From the NCBI GenBank assembly GCA_032191485.1, contig JAVDOI010000044.1, positions 946,001 to 1,010,000 of the forward strand: 64,000 nucleotides of DNA. The letters run 5' to 3'. The stretch's first letter is position 1, and every line of letters begins with the position of its first letter. Shown in pieces: positions 12,536-25,426 of the stretch. The DNA is from Leptoclinus maculatus (Eukaryota; Chordata; Actinopteri; Perciformes; Stichaeidae). The notes below the pieces were generated by a model, which ran no database searches, was not told where the DNA came from, and saw only the letters and a program-made list of their open reading frames with translations. Made by a program: the position numbers and the translations under genes.

Positions 12536-12753
12536 CGAGCACAAAATCGTCCGAGGTTACACGATCCCGTTGTGTGCATTTAGCGAACATCTTCCCAGAT
12601 TTCCCAGATAAGTTGTGCACAAACATTCCCCCTCGTCCTCGGGGCTTGTTCATCTCCCCCCTCGCCTTCTCCGCCTGTGGCATCCACTGATGTGCATCCT
12701 GCTTAATTACTTTTTCACGAGTTGCTCCCTGTTTTCGTCCTGAAGGAATTGCT

Positions 12754-12766
12754 CCCCCCCCCCCCC
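12754..12766. repeat. C13 homopolymer
   Basis: Thirteen C in a row in non-coding sequence. Confidence 0.9.
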
Positions 12767-13375
12767 ATCTCATCCCAATTCAGTTAAGGTGACCTTGCCT
12801 TTTTTGGGACGCATTGCTGCAGTGCTCCCACCTCCCCGCGCTGTAATCCCTGCAGGCCGACAGTGTGTCTGTGCACGGCTGCGTAGCTGAGCGTGAGTGC
12901 AAATGGAGGGGGAGTCACAGCGCACCAAGTAGGCATCACTTGCCGAGTTCGCCTCCATTACCGAGTCCTTATACGTCTTTAAAGCCAGCGGCTCTGAGCT
13001 CGAGCAGGCGGTAACTGAAGACTTTCAACTTGAGAGTCACAGATCGATAAACCAATGCAATGTGACATCATCAGAACGCTGCACACTCATGTTTACCGGC
13101 CGGACCATGACGCTTTCTATCGATTCAAAGACATCGAGCGGCGGTGAATCAAGCCTTTTTGTCTGGATCGAGAGCTCGCTCACTGCTGCTGCACTCTAAA
13201 GTTTCAGCTTCGTCACCGTGTGCGGACGCAGAAGCGTCTGGATCTGCTAACACGAGGCTCACCTCTGGGTGGAGCGGATCCTCTTTCCTGTTGATAAGAT
13301 GCAATTATTTCCAATATCTGATCATGGTTCTTTCATTGTCTTGCTCAGATTGTAGTGTTTTAGTCTTTGTGTTGA

Positions 13376-13570
13376 TGGGGTTGGCTGTGGCTCAGGAGGT
13401 AGAGCATGTAGTCCACTAATCTCTGGGTTTAAAGTTCGATCCCCGGCTCCTGGGCAAGACACCGATCCCTCATAATCCCGATGGATGAGCAACTTGCCAT
13501 CTGTGTGTGTGAAAGGGTTACAGACCATTTGTGATGTCTGTCAAGTATAGAAAAGCTCTAATAATGTGAG
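13376..13570 (+). mobile_element. tRNA-derived SINE, degraded
   Basis: The head has a box A-like TGGCTCAGGAGG (13388-13399) followed by TAGAGCATG, and a box B-like GTTCGATCC (13434-13442) at tRNA-like spacing. After it come GGCTCCTGGGCAAGACACC, the tRNA-unrelated body found in many fish SINEs, and a tail (GTCAAGTATAGAAAAGCTCTA) resembling the usual fish-SINE end. An internal piece after box B is missing. It is not a functional tRNA gene: no acceptor stem closes. A second family member is at 44280-44480. Confidence 0.75.
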
Positions 13571-16281
13571 ATTTTTGCTTGATTAAAAGCTGCTGAATGA
13601 CCACCGAGCAAAAGATAATTGTTTATTATTAACATGATAATAAAGTCTTGACAGAGTCTTTGGCGCTTGGACTCCACAGGGACATGTGGTACATTACATT
13701 GTGTTGCTGTGCTATGGGATAGAAGAGACCAGCTGATCAGAACAGCTGATGTCACGATTGACAGCCTCGAACAATGACAGCAAGGAAATTGTGAGTGAGC
13801 GTGCGTGAGAGGAGTGATTGGCATTATAATCAGATATCTAGCCCCTTAAATACCTGGATCTCCTGGTATGTGACCGTGTGTTCTTGCTGCACCTTTGAGT
13901 AATAGATAGAAAGTATTTGTGTGAACTTGTATGCTAACAACAAGCATAAGCACACAGTAAGTTGTGATGACTTTTACAGTTGTGTGAACTTGGCTGAATG
14001 AACGTAGACGAACTCAGTGACGCTGAGACCAAACCTGCTTATGAAGTTTGGAGATTGTTAGAGCTGCGTCCTATTTAACAGCCCATTGTCCTGAGTACAA
14101 ACTTTGCTGTTCCTGTCCACATTAATACTGCAGCATATAAAACAAAAATGTCTCCGTGTCTCGAGTCGATCAAAGCATCCACAGGGCTCTGAGACTCAAA
14201 GACGAGGCATCAGACTGAGTGAACCAGCAGTGAAAGCTTTCCCCCCTCAGCCTCCTGTCACCAAACTGTGAACTTTTCATCCTGGTGATCTGTGTGACAG
14301 GTGGAAGTTCGTCACGGCCCACGCTGCACCCGATATGAAGCCAGACTCATAAATCTAGTAAAGCTGAGCATTTTGGCCAAACGGCATCACTTTCGACTCT
14401 CGGATAGTAGAAAAGATTTTCTCTCTAAAAATGCTGAAAAACAAGCAGCAGAGACTGAAAGTGTCACGTTCGTTCCCTAAGATTTAAGAGAAAAGCTGAC
14501 TTCAAAGTTAAATTAACCACTTTTTGTGCGTCTGTACAAAGAAATCAATGTATATTTATTCCAAACACTAATTGGAGGATTTGCATAAAGTTTTTGGGCA
14601 ATCATGGGATTACATTTACATAAAAGAACCCATTAAAAGCATCGGTCTCTAAACTAGCAGCATTGCCCCCACCTCGCCAACATTCAGCCAGAAACCGCTT
14701 AAACAGTGAATTAAGTTTCCTCTGACAAACAACTTCATGAATAAATGCATCCGTGCTTTTAAGGGTAGGATGAAGTAATGAAATACAGGCAACAGTCATT
14801 CTCAGTGAATCAGGAATAATCAAAATTCAGAAGGTCGTGTTGATGCAGGACTTATTGATACTCCTGAAGAACAGCCTATATATTAATATGAATATATCAA
14901 AATATAGGCAAAATTGCATTTACAAAGAATGAGAATGATGTTCAGTCTTATAAACGGTGTTCTTGTGGCAGCTGTTCTAGTCTCAGTTTAGGTTGAGGTT
15001 AAAAACACAACTCTTAACATTTTCTGTACAGCAGCAAGCTTCAAACATGGACATATCATCTCGTTGGTCTTCCACTGAACATTGATATTCATCTACTGAG
15101 AGACAAAGAAACTGTGTTTGGATAGACACAAGAACAGACAAACGAGGTTAAACACACCTCAAAAAAGTTCGGCCAGGAAATAGAACATTTGGATTTCAAC
15201 CATTTACATTATTTCCATCTATTTTTTAAGCTGATCGCCCACAATCATTGTGGAAACTTACATTGATGTGCTTTATCTATCAGAGGTTGAACATAGAATA
15301 TTAGTTTTTAAGTTTGATATAAGGAAAAAGTTCAACCCGATATGTGAAAATCCATGAAAACTCAAAACCCTCGTTCTGTCGCCGGGCAGTTTCCAGGCAG
15401 CACCGAGCCTCTGATTGGTCTTCATCAGGTCATTTGAAGTCAGCGCAGCGTTCTCCGGAGTGGGTAATTTCCGCTTCCTTCTCAATGAGCGTGATTCGGA
15501 GCAGCGGGGAGACTCTCGTCCTCTCGCGGCGCACAGATCCCACGGCCGCCAAATGCACAATATGAATTGATTCCTCTCCTTATCTCGCCTGTCCATTAAA
15601 TAGGAGGCTAATGGACCCGATTGGGTTGGTTAGATGAAACTCACACTCTTGAGAATCCCACAAGCCTTCGTAGCACACGGCCGAGAGTGAACACTGAGAT
15701 TCATACATGGCGTCCTGACGCACACACACACAGATAGCCTCTCAACACCTCTTCTGATCCAGCCGCTCCTCATGCATTATGTAGTGCGTGTTTGTACACT
15801 GAAATCACATCTGAAGAGCTGACCGGACGGAACGTCAAACGGCGCTATCGCACATTAAAGCACCACGAGCCCTCGCCAAACATTCTTTATCTCAAATTGG
15901 AAATAAATATCTCGTCCTGCTTCCATTTTCCTATCAAGGCTACCACATATAGCATCCGTATATGTGTGCGTCAGGCATTTCAGAATATATTAGCATATTC
16001 CAGTGAATTCAAATATCAGCTTCGGTTGTTGGGGAATGTGATTTGAATCTGGACCGAAGTGGAAAAAAATTCCTGGTCAAATACGTGATTTAAAAACATG
16101 AATCCTTGTGTGTGTTTTGAGATCACTTGTCAGTCTGGACGGTAGAGTAGCAAATTCATCTCGAAGCCCAAATGTTTTTATTTTGCACAAGCAGGTTGGT
16201 GTGGAGGGAAGGAAGCACGAAGGATAACTAATTCTGAAATGGCGAGAGATATTAGGAACTGGCAGATCATAGGCTGCATGT

Positions 16282-16372
16282 AGAAGTGGACGTAGTGTCT
16301 CCACGTCACCCATCGGTTCATGGAAACCGTTTCGAGGACTCAAGTTGGAGCCAGAAGAGACCAGATAATTGC
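16282..16372 (+). mobile_element. Diverged non-autonomous fish repeat, copy 3 (short)
   Basis: It shares GAAGTGGACGTAG, GTCACCCATCGGTT, TCGAGGACTCAAGTT and GGAGCCAGAAGAGACCA with the left end of the family seen at 9160 and 12312. It is truncated at both sides and has an internal deletion. Confidence 0.5.
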
Positions 16373-16549
16373 CCATATTATTTAAAAATCCATGCGTCCA
16401 GTTTGTAGGAGATTTGTTCACACATGGAGCCTCCAAACCCACACTGTAAATTGATCTTAGTGTTTAAAGTCCTGCAACAGCAAACCTGTGAACGAGTCAG
16501 GCTCCACTTTCACATCCTTCCCTCTGAAGCCAAATTGAATGCGGCAGCG

Positions 16550-16880
16550 GGTGAGGAAGCCCTCCATGACACGTGGAATCCTGTTAGGAGGCAGATTAGC
16601 GTTATCTGCGCTGCACCTGTCAATATCTATTATGAGAGGAGGGCAAGGACGGGGCAGAGCCGGACATGGAAATGCGTCTGTCAGCACGGTCCCCACAACC
16701 AAATACCAAGACTTAAAAAGAGGGACGGCTTGTATTGCTATGCAAAGAATTAGCTCTGATACAGTAAGCAGAGCGAGCCTGAGGCAGCGTTGTTTTATCA
16801 CAGGGGAAAGTATTCTTTCTCTACAAAGAGGACGGATTGCATTCAAACCAGAAAGCTGCCAGAGGGAGAGAATAATTCCC
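16550..16880. promoter_or_regulatory. Candidate conserved non-coding block
   Basis: A stretch free of simple repeat with TF-like words: ATTAGCGTTATCTGCG, CACCTGTCAATATCTATTAT (E-box joined to a Pbx/Meis-like TGTCAAT) and TGCTATGCAAAGAATTAGC (POU octamer-like). Both strands are open for more than 100 codons, but the translations show no domain. Regulatory function is inferred from motif density only. Confidence 0.25.
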
Positions 16881-17149
16881 GAAAAGAAGCTGACACCCAA
16901 GGACGAAGAAAAAAAAAGAAAAGAAAAGGCCTTGGAGTGTCGAGAAGAGGCTGAGTGTTAATGGCTGCGTTGTGAAGGACAAGCTCCTCATTTGGAAAAC
17001 AAAGGAGGGCTCAATTTCAGAATACATTCGCCTCGACGCAGAAGATTCACACGCTGATAGTTTGTATGCAAAAGGTTACTACATGAGGAAAGAACTATAG
17101 AGAGGAGGTATTACTACGACCGATACTCTCAATTCCATGCGATTAGTTA

Positions 17150-17570
17150 ACCGGTGTATTAACAGTTCATGTCGGGGTGTTTATGTGATGTCACCTCGCT
17201 AAGCCCCGCCCCCCGCTCCTATAGCTCAGAGCTATGTTACGATGGAGCCCACACTGTCACTAACTGCACCGCCTGGATAAATATCTACATTTTGGAAAAA
17301 CTAAAGAAGCGATTTCAGAGAGAAGCAGACTTCCAATAGAGCTCAACTGTGACAGACTCTTTGAACGGCTCCGGTTCAGGAAGTGAATCTCCAATTCGTT
17401 TACTCGTTTCAGAAAAGAGTTGTAAGTATGGAACCAAGCCAACCAACTACGGCAAAGAGCTCCACCAATCAGAGTCGTTGCTGTTTGAGGATTGTGGGTA
17501 GAAGAGTCCTTCTCCACGACACTGTGAAGAAAACATGCTTTTTCTTAAAACAAGGTTGATATCTACGTAC
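17150..17570. mobile_element. Diverged dispersed fish repeat
   Basis: The text TGATGTCACC..AGCCCCGCCCCC, CGCCTGGATAAATATCTA, CAGACTCTTTGAACGG, GGTTCAGGAAGTGAA, AAGAGTTGTAAGTATGG and GGATTGTGGGTAGA is a dispersed element that I recognise from other teleost introns. No coding capacity is seen, and the class is not assigned. The minus-strand ORF at 17260-17517 lies within it and is noise. Confidence 0.55.
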
Positions 17571-18165
17571 CACATACCGTCGTTTTATAATCTCATATCG
17601 ACGACATTATGGCCGATAATCCAACTCAGAATATGAATGGGATTTTCCCCTCGAGCTGTATTTGACAAAATGTAACTTTTGTTGACTCTATACACAAGGA
17701 CAATGTTCTTATCCCACACATCTGTAATCAGAATACACACTCCACACACAAAGAGCTTGGTGAAGACACAATGTGTCATCAGAGAGACACAAACAAATCA
17801 GCGCCCATGTTGGGCAGAGATGTGATTTCTGTTCCACATCAAACCTCCCACTCTCTCCCACTCCTCTCCACACAGCGCTGCTGCTGCCGCTGCTCGAGTG
17901 TCAAATTGCGAGCGGCGGCGAGCTCTCACTCCAGGCACAAGCGGCTGGTAATTGCGCGTAGAACGGCATCAGAAATTCCAAATTGCGACTCATCTGCAGG
18001 TCGGCGACACCGCCGGAGTCTCTTCCCTCTGAAGCCTTTGTTTAGTCACTGCCTCTGAATGTTTTCTGTGAATGGGAGAAGACGAACGCTTCCAACACCA
18101 GCCCGCCGCCCACCAGCTTCCTGTGACCCTTTGGGCTGACCTACAATCACTGGAGTGATGCATCC

Positions 18166-18184
18166 CACACACACACACACACAC
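18166..18184. repeat. (CA)n microsatellite
   Basis: Short uninterrupted CA run. Confidence 0.85.
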
Positions 18185-20539
18185 AAACCAGGCCTCATTC
18201 ATGAATCTAGGTCTTTAAAACAAAAAGGCAGAGGTGTGAAGGAGCCCTCGCCTGCACCACTAAAACATTCTGCATCCGTACAGCGGCACGCTGCGACAAT
18301 AAGATCACTGATTTGCAGGCTCACTACTGTGTGAATCTGTGGTGTAGGAGCTCGGATTAGCACCTCCCCTTGTGTGTTGTCTTGGTAAAGCACCCAGCAT
18401 GCACTGCCCTGCCCGGCGGAGTGGCAAAGAGAGGAGAGCAAAGCCAAAGGGGAGCTGGTTGAATTGTGAGGTTTGGATATTCTCTTTTTGTCGCCCTGTA
18501 ATGTGAAACATCTATCAGAGATGTTTCAACAAGCAGTGTGGCCACTTTTCTTCAGCGCTCATTAAGAGTCGACACCAGCTGAGTGCCTGCAGGAATACAT
18601 GATGGTTCATTATAATATTTACCCATTTTGCTCTCATTCATCACCGGGTATAATGTGGTTTGCAGAGCGCCATCAGCATTATTATAAGTGCGCGCCGCAG
18701 AGCAACTCTCGTGCCTCGCGGTATTAAAAAGGTTTTGGATGAGGAGCTGGATTCTTTCTGGGTTTCCTCTGGGTGCTTTAGTTTCCATAGGTGAACCGGA
18801 GACTCCATTCTGCTCATCACCCGATGCATACATGCATGGGTATAGACATGCAGATAATCAGTATGGACAGCAGAGGTTTAGAGGCCATATCTGCAATGTT
18901 TTTCCTCCTACTTAGCAATAAATAAAAGGTAAATGTATGCAGATCAGAAGTGGAAGGTCACACTTGGAGTCTAAAGTCGTAGGCGTGCGGTAAAGAAGGT
19001 CGAAAGACGGAACATTTATCATGCAAATCTTTTTTTTTATTCGCTATTTCCACAAACATCTGGGCTTGTTTTTTTTAATCGTCATGTAAGCAGCTGATCG
19101 GTGTTGGTAGATTAGGGTCCGACCGGTCACCAGTCGAGGTCTCTATTTTACATTCGGCCTCCTTTCGCTCTCTTTTTTTAGAGTATGAGTGATATGACAC
19201 GACGCAGACGGTGATTGAGGGTCCACTCCAAGTCCAAGTAACTGGAAAATTCGGATCCATTTTTCTCGTTCAAAGATGTCATTTCTTGCACTTTTCATCA
19301 CGTTTTTTGTGCCACATCCTGCCAGAGGCACACGGCGTTACTACAAATCTGTGGCTCGTCAGATTTGACGACAGTGAAGGGTCAGTGTTGAATAAAGGGA
19401 CCGATGGGTTGATGGGTTCTAGTGCTTCATAAAAGACCTTATAGAATACTAGCAACCAGTTTGAAGCTCAAACAAGAACTAATCTGAGTCTAAGTTAGCT
19501 GAAGAGTGGGACGGTATAAATACATGTTTGCAGACAGAAGTATTCATGTTGCTGTGTTTAACTTAATCAAATGCACTTGTGATCCTTCTACTTAAAAAAA
19601 AAGGTGTTGAGTGAATTTAATCAGTCGTTGTAAGTCAGCGCCTCACCAACACACCTGCAGATGATTGCCTAATCAGAGGGTGACACCTCTCCTGTGGCGT
19701 CTGCAGAGGAATACAGCAGCCTATGAAAATAAAAATGGCAAACTGAGGCCAGAGTATTGACTTGTTTTCAGGGTTTCGGAGTGCTGCCATTCCAGTTTAA
19801 TGTGTTTTAACACGTCTGGAATGTTCATATTGCAAGTTAGTGGGAGTCCAGGAGAGATGTGGAGCCGGACTTTATTTATTTGCATTCAAGACGACGTCCG
19901 ACTGATATGATCTGTCAATTAACTCAACTCTTTGGTGAATTCAGATTAATTGTCAAATCTTCTGTTGAACAAGATGGAAAAGAGACGTCTCTATGGAGCA
20001 GTAATGATGCATGCGGCCCGTCTCGTCTCCGCCTTATCGTCGTGATGTGAGCTTTAATATGCTGCAGAGCTGTGGCCCTATCAGATCAGATCAGATCTGG
20101 CTCCGGGCGATTGGAGCCTTTCATGGGTGGAGGGGGATGGAGGCGAGGAGGAGGAGGAGGGAAAAAAAAGGAGCGGCTCCAGCTCGAGGTGCATCATGTT
20201 CTTCCCATTTCTCTCCGGTTCCAGACAACAGGCCCCGGCGAAACGACTGTGGGTTCCGCCAACTGTGAAATTAATTGAACTTGTGATCCGCGGGGGTACA
20301 GACCAGCATCCGGCCCCGAGGAGGCGAGTGTGCATCCGCGCTTACATTCGCCCGTGACAGAGGAACAGCCGAGCCCAGAGGCGCCGACTGGATCCGTGGT
20401 CAGTTTCCTCGACAAGATGTCTCCGGACGCGGCTGAGCGCCGCTCGACTTGTGGGACATTGCAGCAGAGTGTGCGAGACGTGCTGTCACGCTGCCGGCTC
20501 TTGTTAGAGGGTATTATTTTTGAAAAGAGCTCAGATTTG

Positions 20540-20880
20540 TTCACAGATCCATCTTGTCAAAGCTGATAATCATTCTAATGATAATGATTCGGTGTTCCGG
20601 ACAGGTTTGGTGGCCAGAGATTAAGGCCGGTCCACCAAAATCCAGAGAGGGTTTAAAAGGATTATCTAATTATTTTTCGATTTGGTTCAGGCCGTCATTT
20701 CTATCCGTAATGATACAATTGCAATTCATTATTGATTGCAAGAAACAGGAGCAATTAGACCAACGAGATCTCACGGGAAGGTGTTTAAATAGCACGCCAG
20801 TCGGATATTTTGCATCATGTCTTTGAATTTTAAGCTTTTTTGCGCGCCAATTACGGCTCATTCTCGTTGCCATCTCACCA
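20540..20880. promoter_or_regulatory. Candidate enhancer-like AT-rich block
   Basis: It contains ATAATCATTCTAATGATAATG (part palindromic, homeodomain-like), a near-palindrome CAATTGCAATTC..ATTGATTGCAAG (20717-20742), AGCAATTAGACC and TTTGCGCGCCAATTACGG. The block follows a GC-rich, CpG-containing stretch (20000-20500). There is no repeat structure and no coding signal. Such motif clusters in long introns of neuronal genes are often conserved enhancers; conservation was not tested. Confidence 0.3.
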
Positions 20881-22298
20881 CACATGGATGCACAAAACTA
20901 TACTCGGTAAGGGCCAGGTAAAAGATCATGGTTTTGGATTAAAATGAGGGTGTTTGTTATGTAAATTAAGTTAGGTTGAGTAGTAACTATAGCGACACTG
21001 TGAAGAGTATATACAGTATATTACAGGATTAACACTGTAAGCATCAACCATACGCACCTGATGAAACACAGTTAACCTCACATTCTACTGAAGGATATCG
21101 TAACAAAATTAACGGTAATATACTGTTGAATTAAATTACAGCATAGACACTAGTCGGATGATGGAGACCAGCCATCAGTTTCAGATGTGCTCATTTATTG
21201 TTTTACCACAAAAAAACATATTTAAATAATCTGGAAACTGAACAGTCGTTGACTTTTTCATGAACCCAAAATGAAATGTTCTCATTCATCCTTTAAAACC
21301 AGTAACTCGTATTCCTCGCGTGCGGTCTGGGTTAGTTTTACGACCGCAGGATGCTTCGAAGCAAAGTGCTGAAACAGAATTGGCTTCGGAAGATTATTTT
21401 TGTAACGTGTGTCTGAAACAGACAATCCATCAAATCGCACCAACTGCAACTGGCCAAGTGTGCCGAGGTGTGGAATTATGGGAGGGTATTAACTTCTCTC
21501 TCTCTCGAGCTCTCTTTTGTAATCCTGCACACAACTAAACTTCCGTCACTTCATTTGAGTACGACGACGCCGGGATGGGCGTCAAGGACTAGACTAACGG
21601 GACTGGTACCGACAATGTAGTGGAGATCATTTCTACTTCTGGAGCGCTCACTTGCATTAAAGCGTACTACCTTCGTGCTCATTATGTTGAGGTAGTGTTC
21701 TTTTTACTCCTCTAATTCCACCAAGTGATGCACCTTTTGTGATCTCAACTCATACCAGCAGCCTCGGGGCCAGAGCCGAACACAGGCGGAGGGAATGAAT
21801 CTCGTTAAACTTACTTCAGCGCTCCAGAGTCGAGAAATAGCAAATACAAAAGGTCGCTTTCTTTCACAATTTAAGACACTTTTAAGTTAAGTTTTTCTGT
21901 TTAAGCGTAATTTAATTTGTTCCCAGTGGTGGTCGTTGTCAAAGAGGGTAAAGTAAAAGGAGAAAGGAAATGTGACAAATATGCATTTTAAACAATATCT
22001 GCCTTCATGCTCCACACCGAGCGTCTTTCTGATGAAATTGAATCAATAGGGAGTAAACGAATCAATTACTTTTCTCTCATTTTTCCTTTTGGCCTGCGAC
22101 CAGAGGCTCTCATGGTGAAGAGAGTAGGCCATCTCTATCTGCTTTAAGCAGATTGTGTCCCTGAAGTTTCCCAGCTATGCACTCCCCGGCCCCGTGGATA
22201 CAACGCAATCTGCGCTGCCCCAAATTAGATAAGTATCCCTCCAGCTCTCATCCAGGTCACATCGCACCGCAGAGTGCAGCGGGGCTTCTGAGACTCTG

Positions 22299-22312
22299 CT
22301 GCTGCTGCTGCT
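22299..22312. repeat. Short (CTG)n run
   Basis: About five CTG units inside chance ORF sequence. Confidence 0.7.
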
Positions 22313-22573
22313 CAGGTGGAGGAATCGCTGCGTACGTGACAAAGAGCCTTTTGGTCCAAGTGTTTCAGGTCAGCTCAGTTACACAAGATCTCAGTCCACT
22401 GGCTTGTTCTGGCTTGATGTTCACCTCCGATGGGATGAAGGTTTCATCCGGAGTACTGCTGCAGAAATATTGTCAGCATCTGCAAGAAAATGTAGCTTTT
22501 TCTTCAATTTTGCAAATCTGAAAACCATCTGAACACCGAGGCTTTTAAACCTGCAGAATCAGCGTCGTGTGAA

Positions 22574-23050
22574 ACCAGGTCAAAGTAAAGCCAAGTCTCA
22601 AGTCCTTGAAGAAAGTCACAAATCATGTCTATTGAAGTCAGAGAAGTCCTGTCTTACAAAGTCCAAAACAAGTCTCAAGTCCTGTCCAACAAAGTCCAAA
22701 TCAAGTTTCAAGTCCTTGAGGAGGACCAGTCGCATGTCCAAGTCAAGTCTCAAGTCCTTGGAAACAAGTCACAAATCCTGTCCAGACAAGTCTCAAGTCA
22801 TGTCAAACAAAGTCCAAATTCAGTCCTGGAGGACAAGTCAGAAGTAGGTTCCAATCAAGTCAAAGGTCCTTTTCAAAGAACAAATAAAGTCTCAAGTCCA
22901 ACAAAGCCAAAGTTCTGGAGGACAAGTCACAAGCCATGTCCAATCGAGTCTCAAGTCTTGTCCAGCAAAGTCCAAATCAAGTCTCAAGTCCTTGAGGAGG
23001 ACCAGTCACATGTCCAAGTCAAGTCTCAAGTCTTGTCCAAGTCAAGTCCA
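22574..23050. repeat. Complex minisatellite built on AAGTCTCAAGTCC
   Basis: Some 475 nt are made of variants of CAAGTCTCAAGTCCTTG, CAAGTCACAAATCCTGTCC and AAAGTCCAAATCAAG. At a higher level, a unit of the type CAAGTC..CTTGAGGAGGACCAG..CATGTCCAAGTC occurs at about 22698-22760 and again at 22977-23040. Stops are absent in two frames only because of the repeat. A weaker echo continues at 23165-23200. Similar AAGTC-rich repeats occur in other fish genomes. Confidence 0.88.
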
Positions 23051-23394
23051 TAAATGACACATTTGAACATTTTGCTTGTAAAGCTTTGCAAACATTGTCC
23101 ATTCAAAACATATGCTTAATATTTAAAAATACAAGCTGCGAGTCCCTGAAGACCTTCGCGCTGACTCAAGTCTGACTCGTTTTCAAGTCTCAAGTCATCC
23201 GCTCTGCAGCTCAGAAATCCCCACGGTCGAAAAGCAGAACTCATCTCGACTATTTTTCAAAACATTGTCAATTGTTTCAGCCGCGGCTGAACCCTCAGCA
23301 TGACGTTCATTTATTTATAGAAGTCAAAGTTTCTTGATATTTAATTAGAACTCTTTGTCGTTCAGATTTCACAACCTTTAAAAATAACAGCCTC

Positions 23395-23530
23395 CTTTGA
23401 TACAAAGCGTAATGGCTGCCTGCTCCCCATAATCAATTAGACGCGTAAGCTTTTAAGCTCATTCCTCTTGATATCTGTGATATGCATAATAATTACCTCA
23501 TTACTGGAGGCGTCGCGCATTGTGTTGGGG
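23395..23530. promoter_or_regulatory. Candidate enhancer-like AT-rich block
   Basis: It contains CCCATAATCAATTAGACGCG, AGCTTTTAAGCTC and GATATGCATAATAATTACC within about 100 nt: homeodomain and POU-like words in repeat-free sequence. Function is inferred from motif density only. Confidence 0.25.
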
Positions 23531-25390
23531 AGATTGGATGCAAACACACAGTTTTTTTTTATATTATTTTTAATATATTCTTCAGAGGGGCTGAGGAGAA
23601 AAAGAAACAAATGGTGAGAGCAGAGAAACCAGATGCGATATTGAAACCGAGTCATTCCAGGCTCGAGCACGCGTCCGACCATATGTGGCATCTGTACCGT
23701 CTGCCCATGGTCGACTGCAAAGGTGTATGAAAAGTCACTTGTTTTTCCTCGTATAAAACATGTCACTGACAAAGCCAGCTGCCAAAGGGAGAAGAAAGGA
23801 TGACCTTTGTTCAATGGAGACCAGGCCTTGGACATGTTCTCTTTCAACTGGCCCCGTTTCCAAAGACGTCAGAGAGAGACCTTGTTTCGCTGGAAGGTTT
23901 ATCTGGTAAAAGGACAATATTCCCGTTTTTTGATTGATTGATGATTGAATGGCTCTCTGTCCTGAGCAGAGCCTTCAACAGAGTGCAGGCTTTTATTTTT
24001 TCAGAAAAATGCATCCAGATTTCAGCACAATGATTCAAAATATGGGTAGTTTCATTACACAATGAGCTCCCTTTGTCATGAAATAATTACTTATGAAATC
24101 TATAGAGGAAGGCTTTGCATTCGGAGGCATTTTGCAGATAAATAATTCATGATTTTTGTTATTTTTCTCATGCCAACAGACTGTCTGAATGTCAAACAGG
24201 GGTGTGAAAAGCACTGAGAACAGAGTGGACAAGAAGAAGAAAAATAACTCGGCTCTTTATTGAGTCCAGTATTCTGTTACCATGAAGAGACATTTTCACC
24301 GACATGGAAATGTGCTGGATGTATTTAAATTGATAGTAAAATTCAGAGTAATAATGCGTCTCACTGGAGAAACATGGAGTATTTAGATTTAATTTAAGAG
24401 CAACACACATTGTGATGTCAACTGCTTCCATGTGATCCATCCCCAGGTAGTCTCATAACGAGGACCAGCACAGGTGTTTGAGGTGAATCTCGTTTAACTC
24501 GGTTCAGGACTCAACAAGTTTATATTTATACGACCCAAAAAAGCCTTCAGCCCCAGAGGGTTCGTGACTACTGCTGTCGTTTGACTCTTGGTACAAACAT
24601 TGATCACTTCGAAACAGAAATGCATTACAGGGCTCTAACAATACACAACAGAAATACATGTATTCGACAAAGAACTGGAGGAGTAACAGAAGTGGGAGCT
24701 TCTCTATGTTCCCCGGCTAAATATCCTCTTATTGGCACATTAAAGAGACCTCTCGAAGGATTTTATGTTTTATTTTTGTTTTTTATGTCTCCCTGGGACA
24801 ATATGTTGAAATCACCAACAGCTTCCAGCGTTCTGATGTGATACTCCTCGAAAAATACGCCCTCGATATTGCTGCCAAAGACGGTTATTCTTGTACATTA
24901 ATATGTCCACAAAAGGCTGAATGGATTTTCACCATTCTAACTGCATTTGAAGCGTCCGTGTCCCTTCGTTCGCTTGCTATTTGAACAGCGAGGATGGGGG
25001 AGAGAGGGGACGTTGAGTATGTGGTCGTTCTGTTTCATAAACGCAAAATGTGGAATATTTTTTAGATGCAACAAGTTTGAAGATTCCTCTCTCTCTCCTC
25101 CGGCTTGTGACCCGGAAATCGATCTCAGACATCTCGTATTTCTGTCACGTCTCAGTCCCGTTCGATACGTCTTCACCTTTTCTCTGCATAACTCGAGGCA
25201 TAAAACTAACTGCTCACATATTTATGGAACTTAAATTATCATCACGCATTTTCTGCACGTAGAAGAAACCACATTATGAGTGCGGGACGACGTGATCAAT
25301 CCTAAAACCATTGCTGACAGATTTCTGATGTTTTTGGCTGTAAAACTTTTTAATTTATCTAGAAAACTGTCCAGCAGCACATGAAATCAG

Positions 25391-25426
25391 TCATGTTATT
25401 CCACAGCATGATGTGGAATAACATGA
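25391..25426. repeat. Perfect 15-bp hairpin with a 6-nt loop
   Basis: TCATGTTATTCCACA (25391-25405) and TGTGGAATAACATGA (25412-25426) are exact reverse complements, separated by GCATGA. One more G:U pair is possible at the base. It may be a fold-back mutation relic or a MITE tip; no larger element was seen around it. Confidence 0.85.

Noticed and set aside
13376..13446. Possible tRNA gene with box A and box B.
   Set aside because: No closing acceptor stem or anticodon arm, and the sequence continues into a SINE body.
16424..17030. Region open for more than 100 codons on both strands (ORFs at 16424-16753, 16457-16900, 16539-16961), possible gene.
   Set aside because: No domain, no splice-compatible ends and atypical composition (poly-Lys/Glu from AAAAAAAG runs). 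Better explained as chance or as a non-coding conserved block.
18641..18833. Minus-strand ORFs with Met starts, considered as small exons.
   Set aside because: No acceptor and donor pair in phase, and no conserved feature in the translation.
22574..23050. Spaced repeats considered as a CRISPR array.
   Set aside because: This is eukaryotic sequence. Units are variable and contiguous with no constant repeat and unique spacers.
22569..23053. Two long + strand ORFs rich in Lys, Ser and Val.
   Set aside because: They are translations of the AAGTC minisatellite, and their repeats follow the DNA unit rather than any protein constraint.
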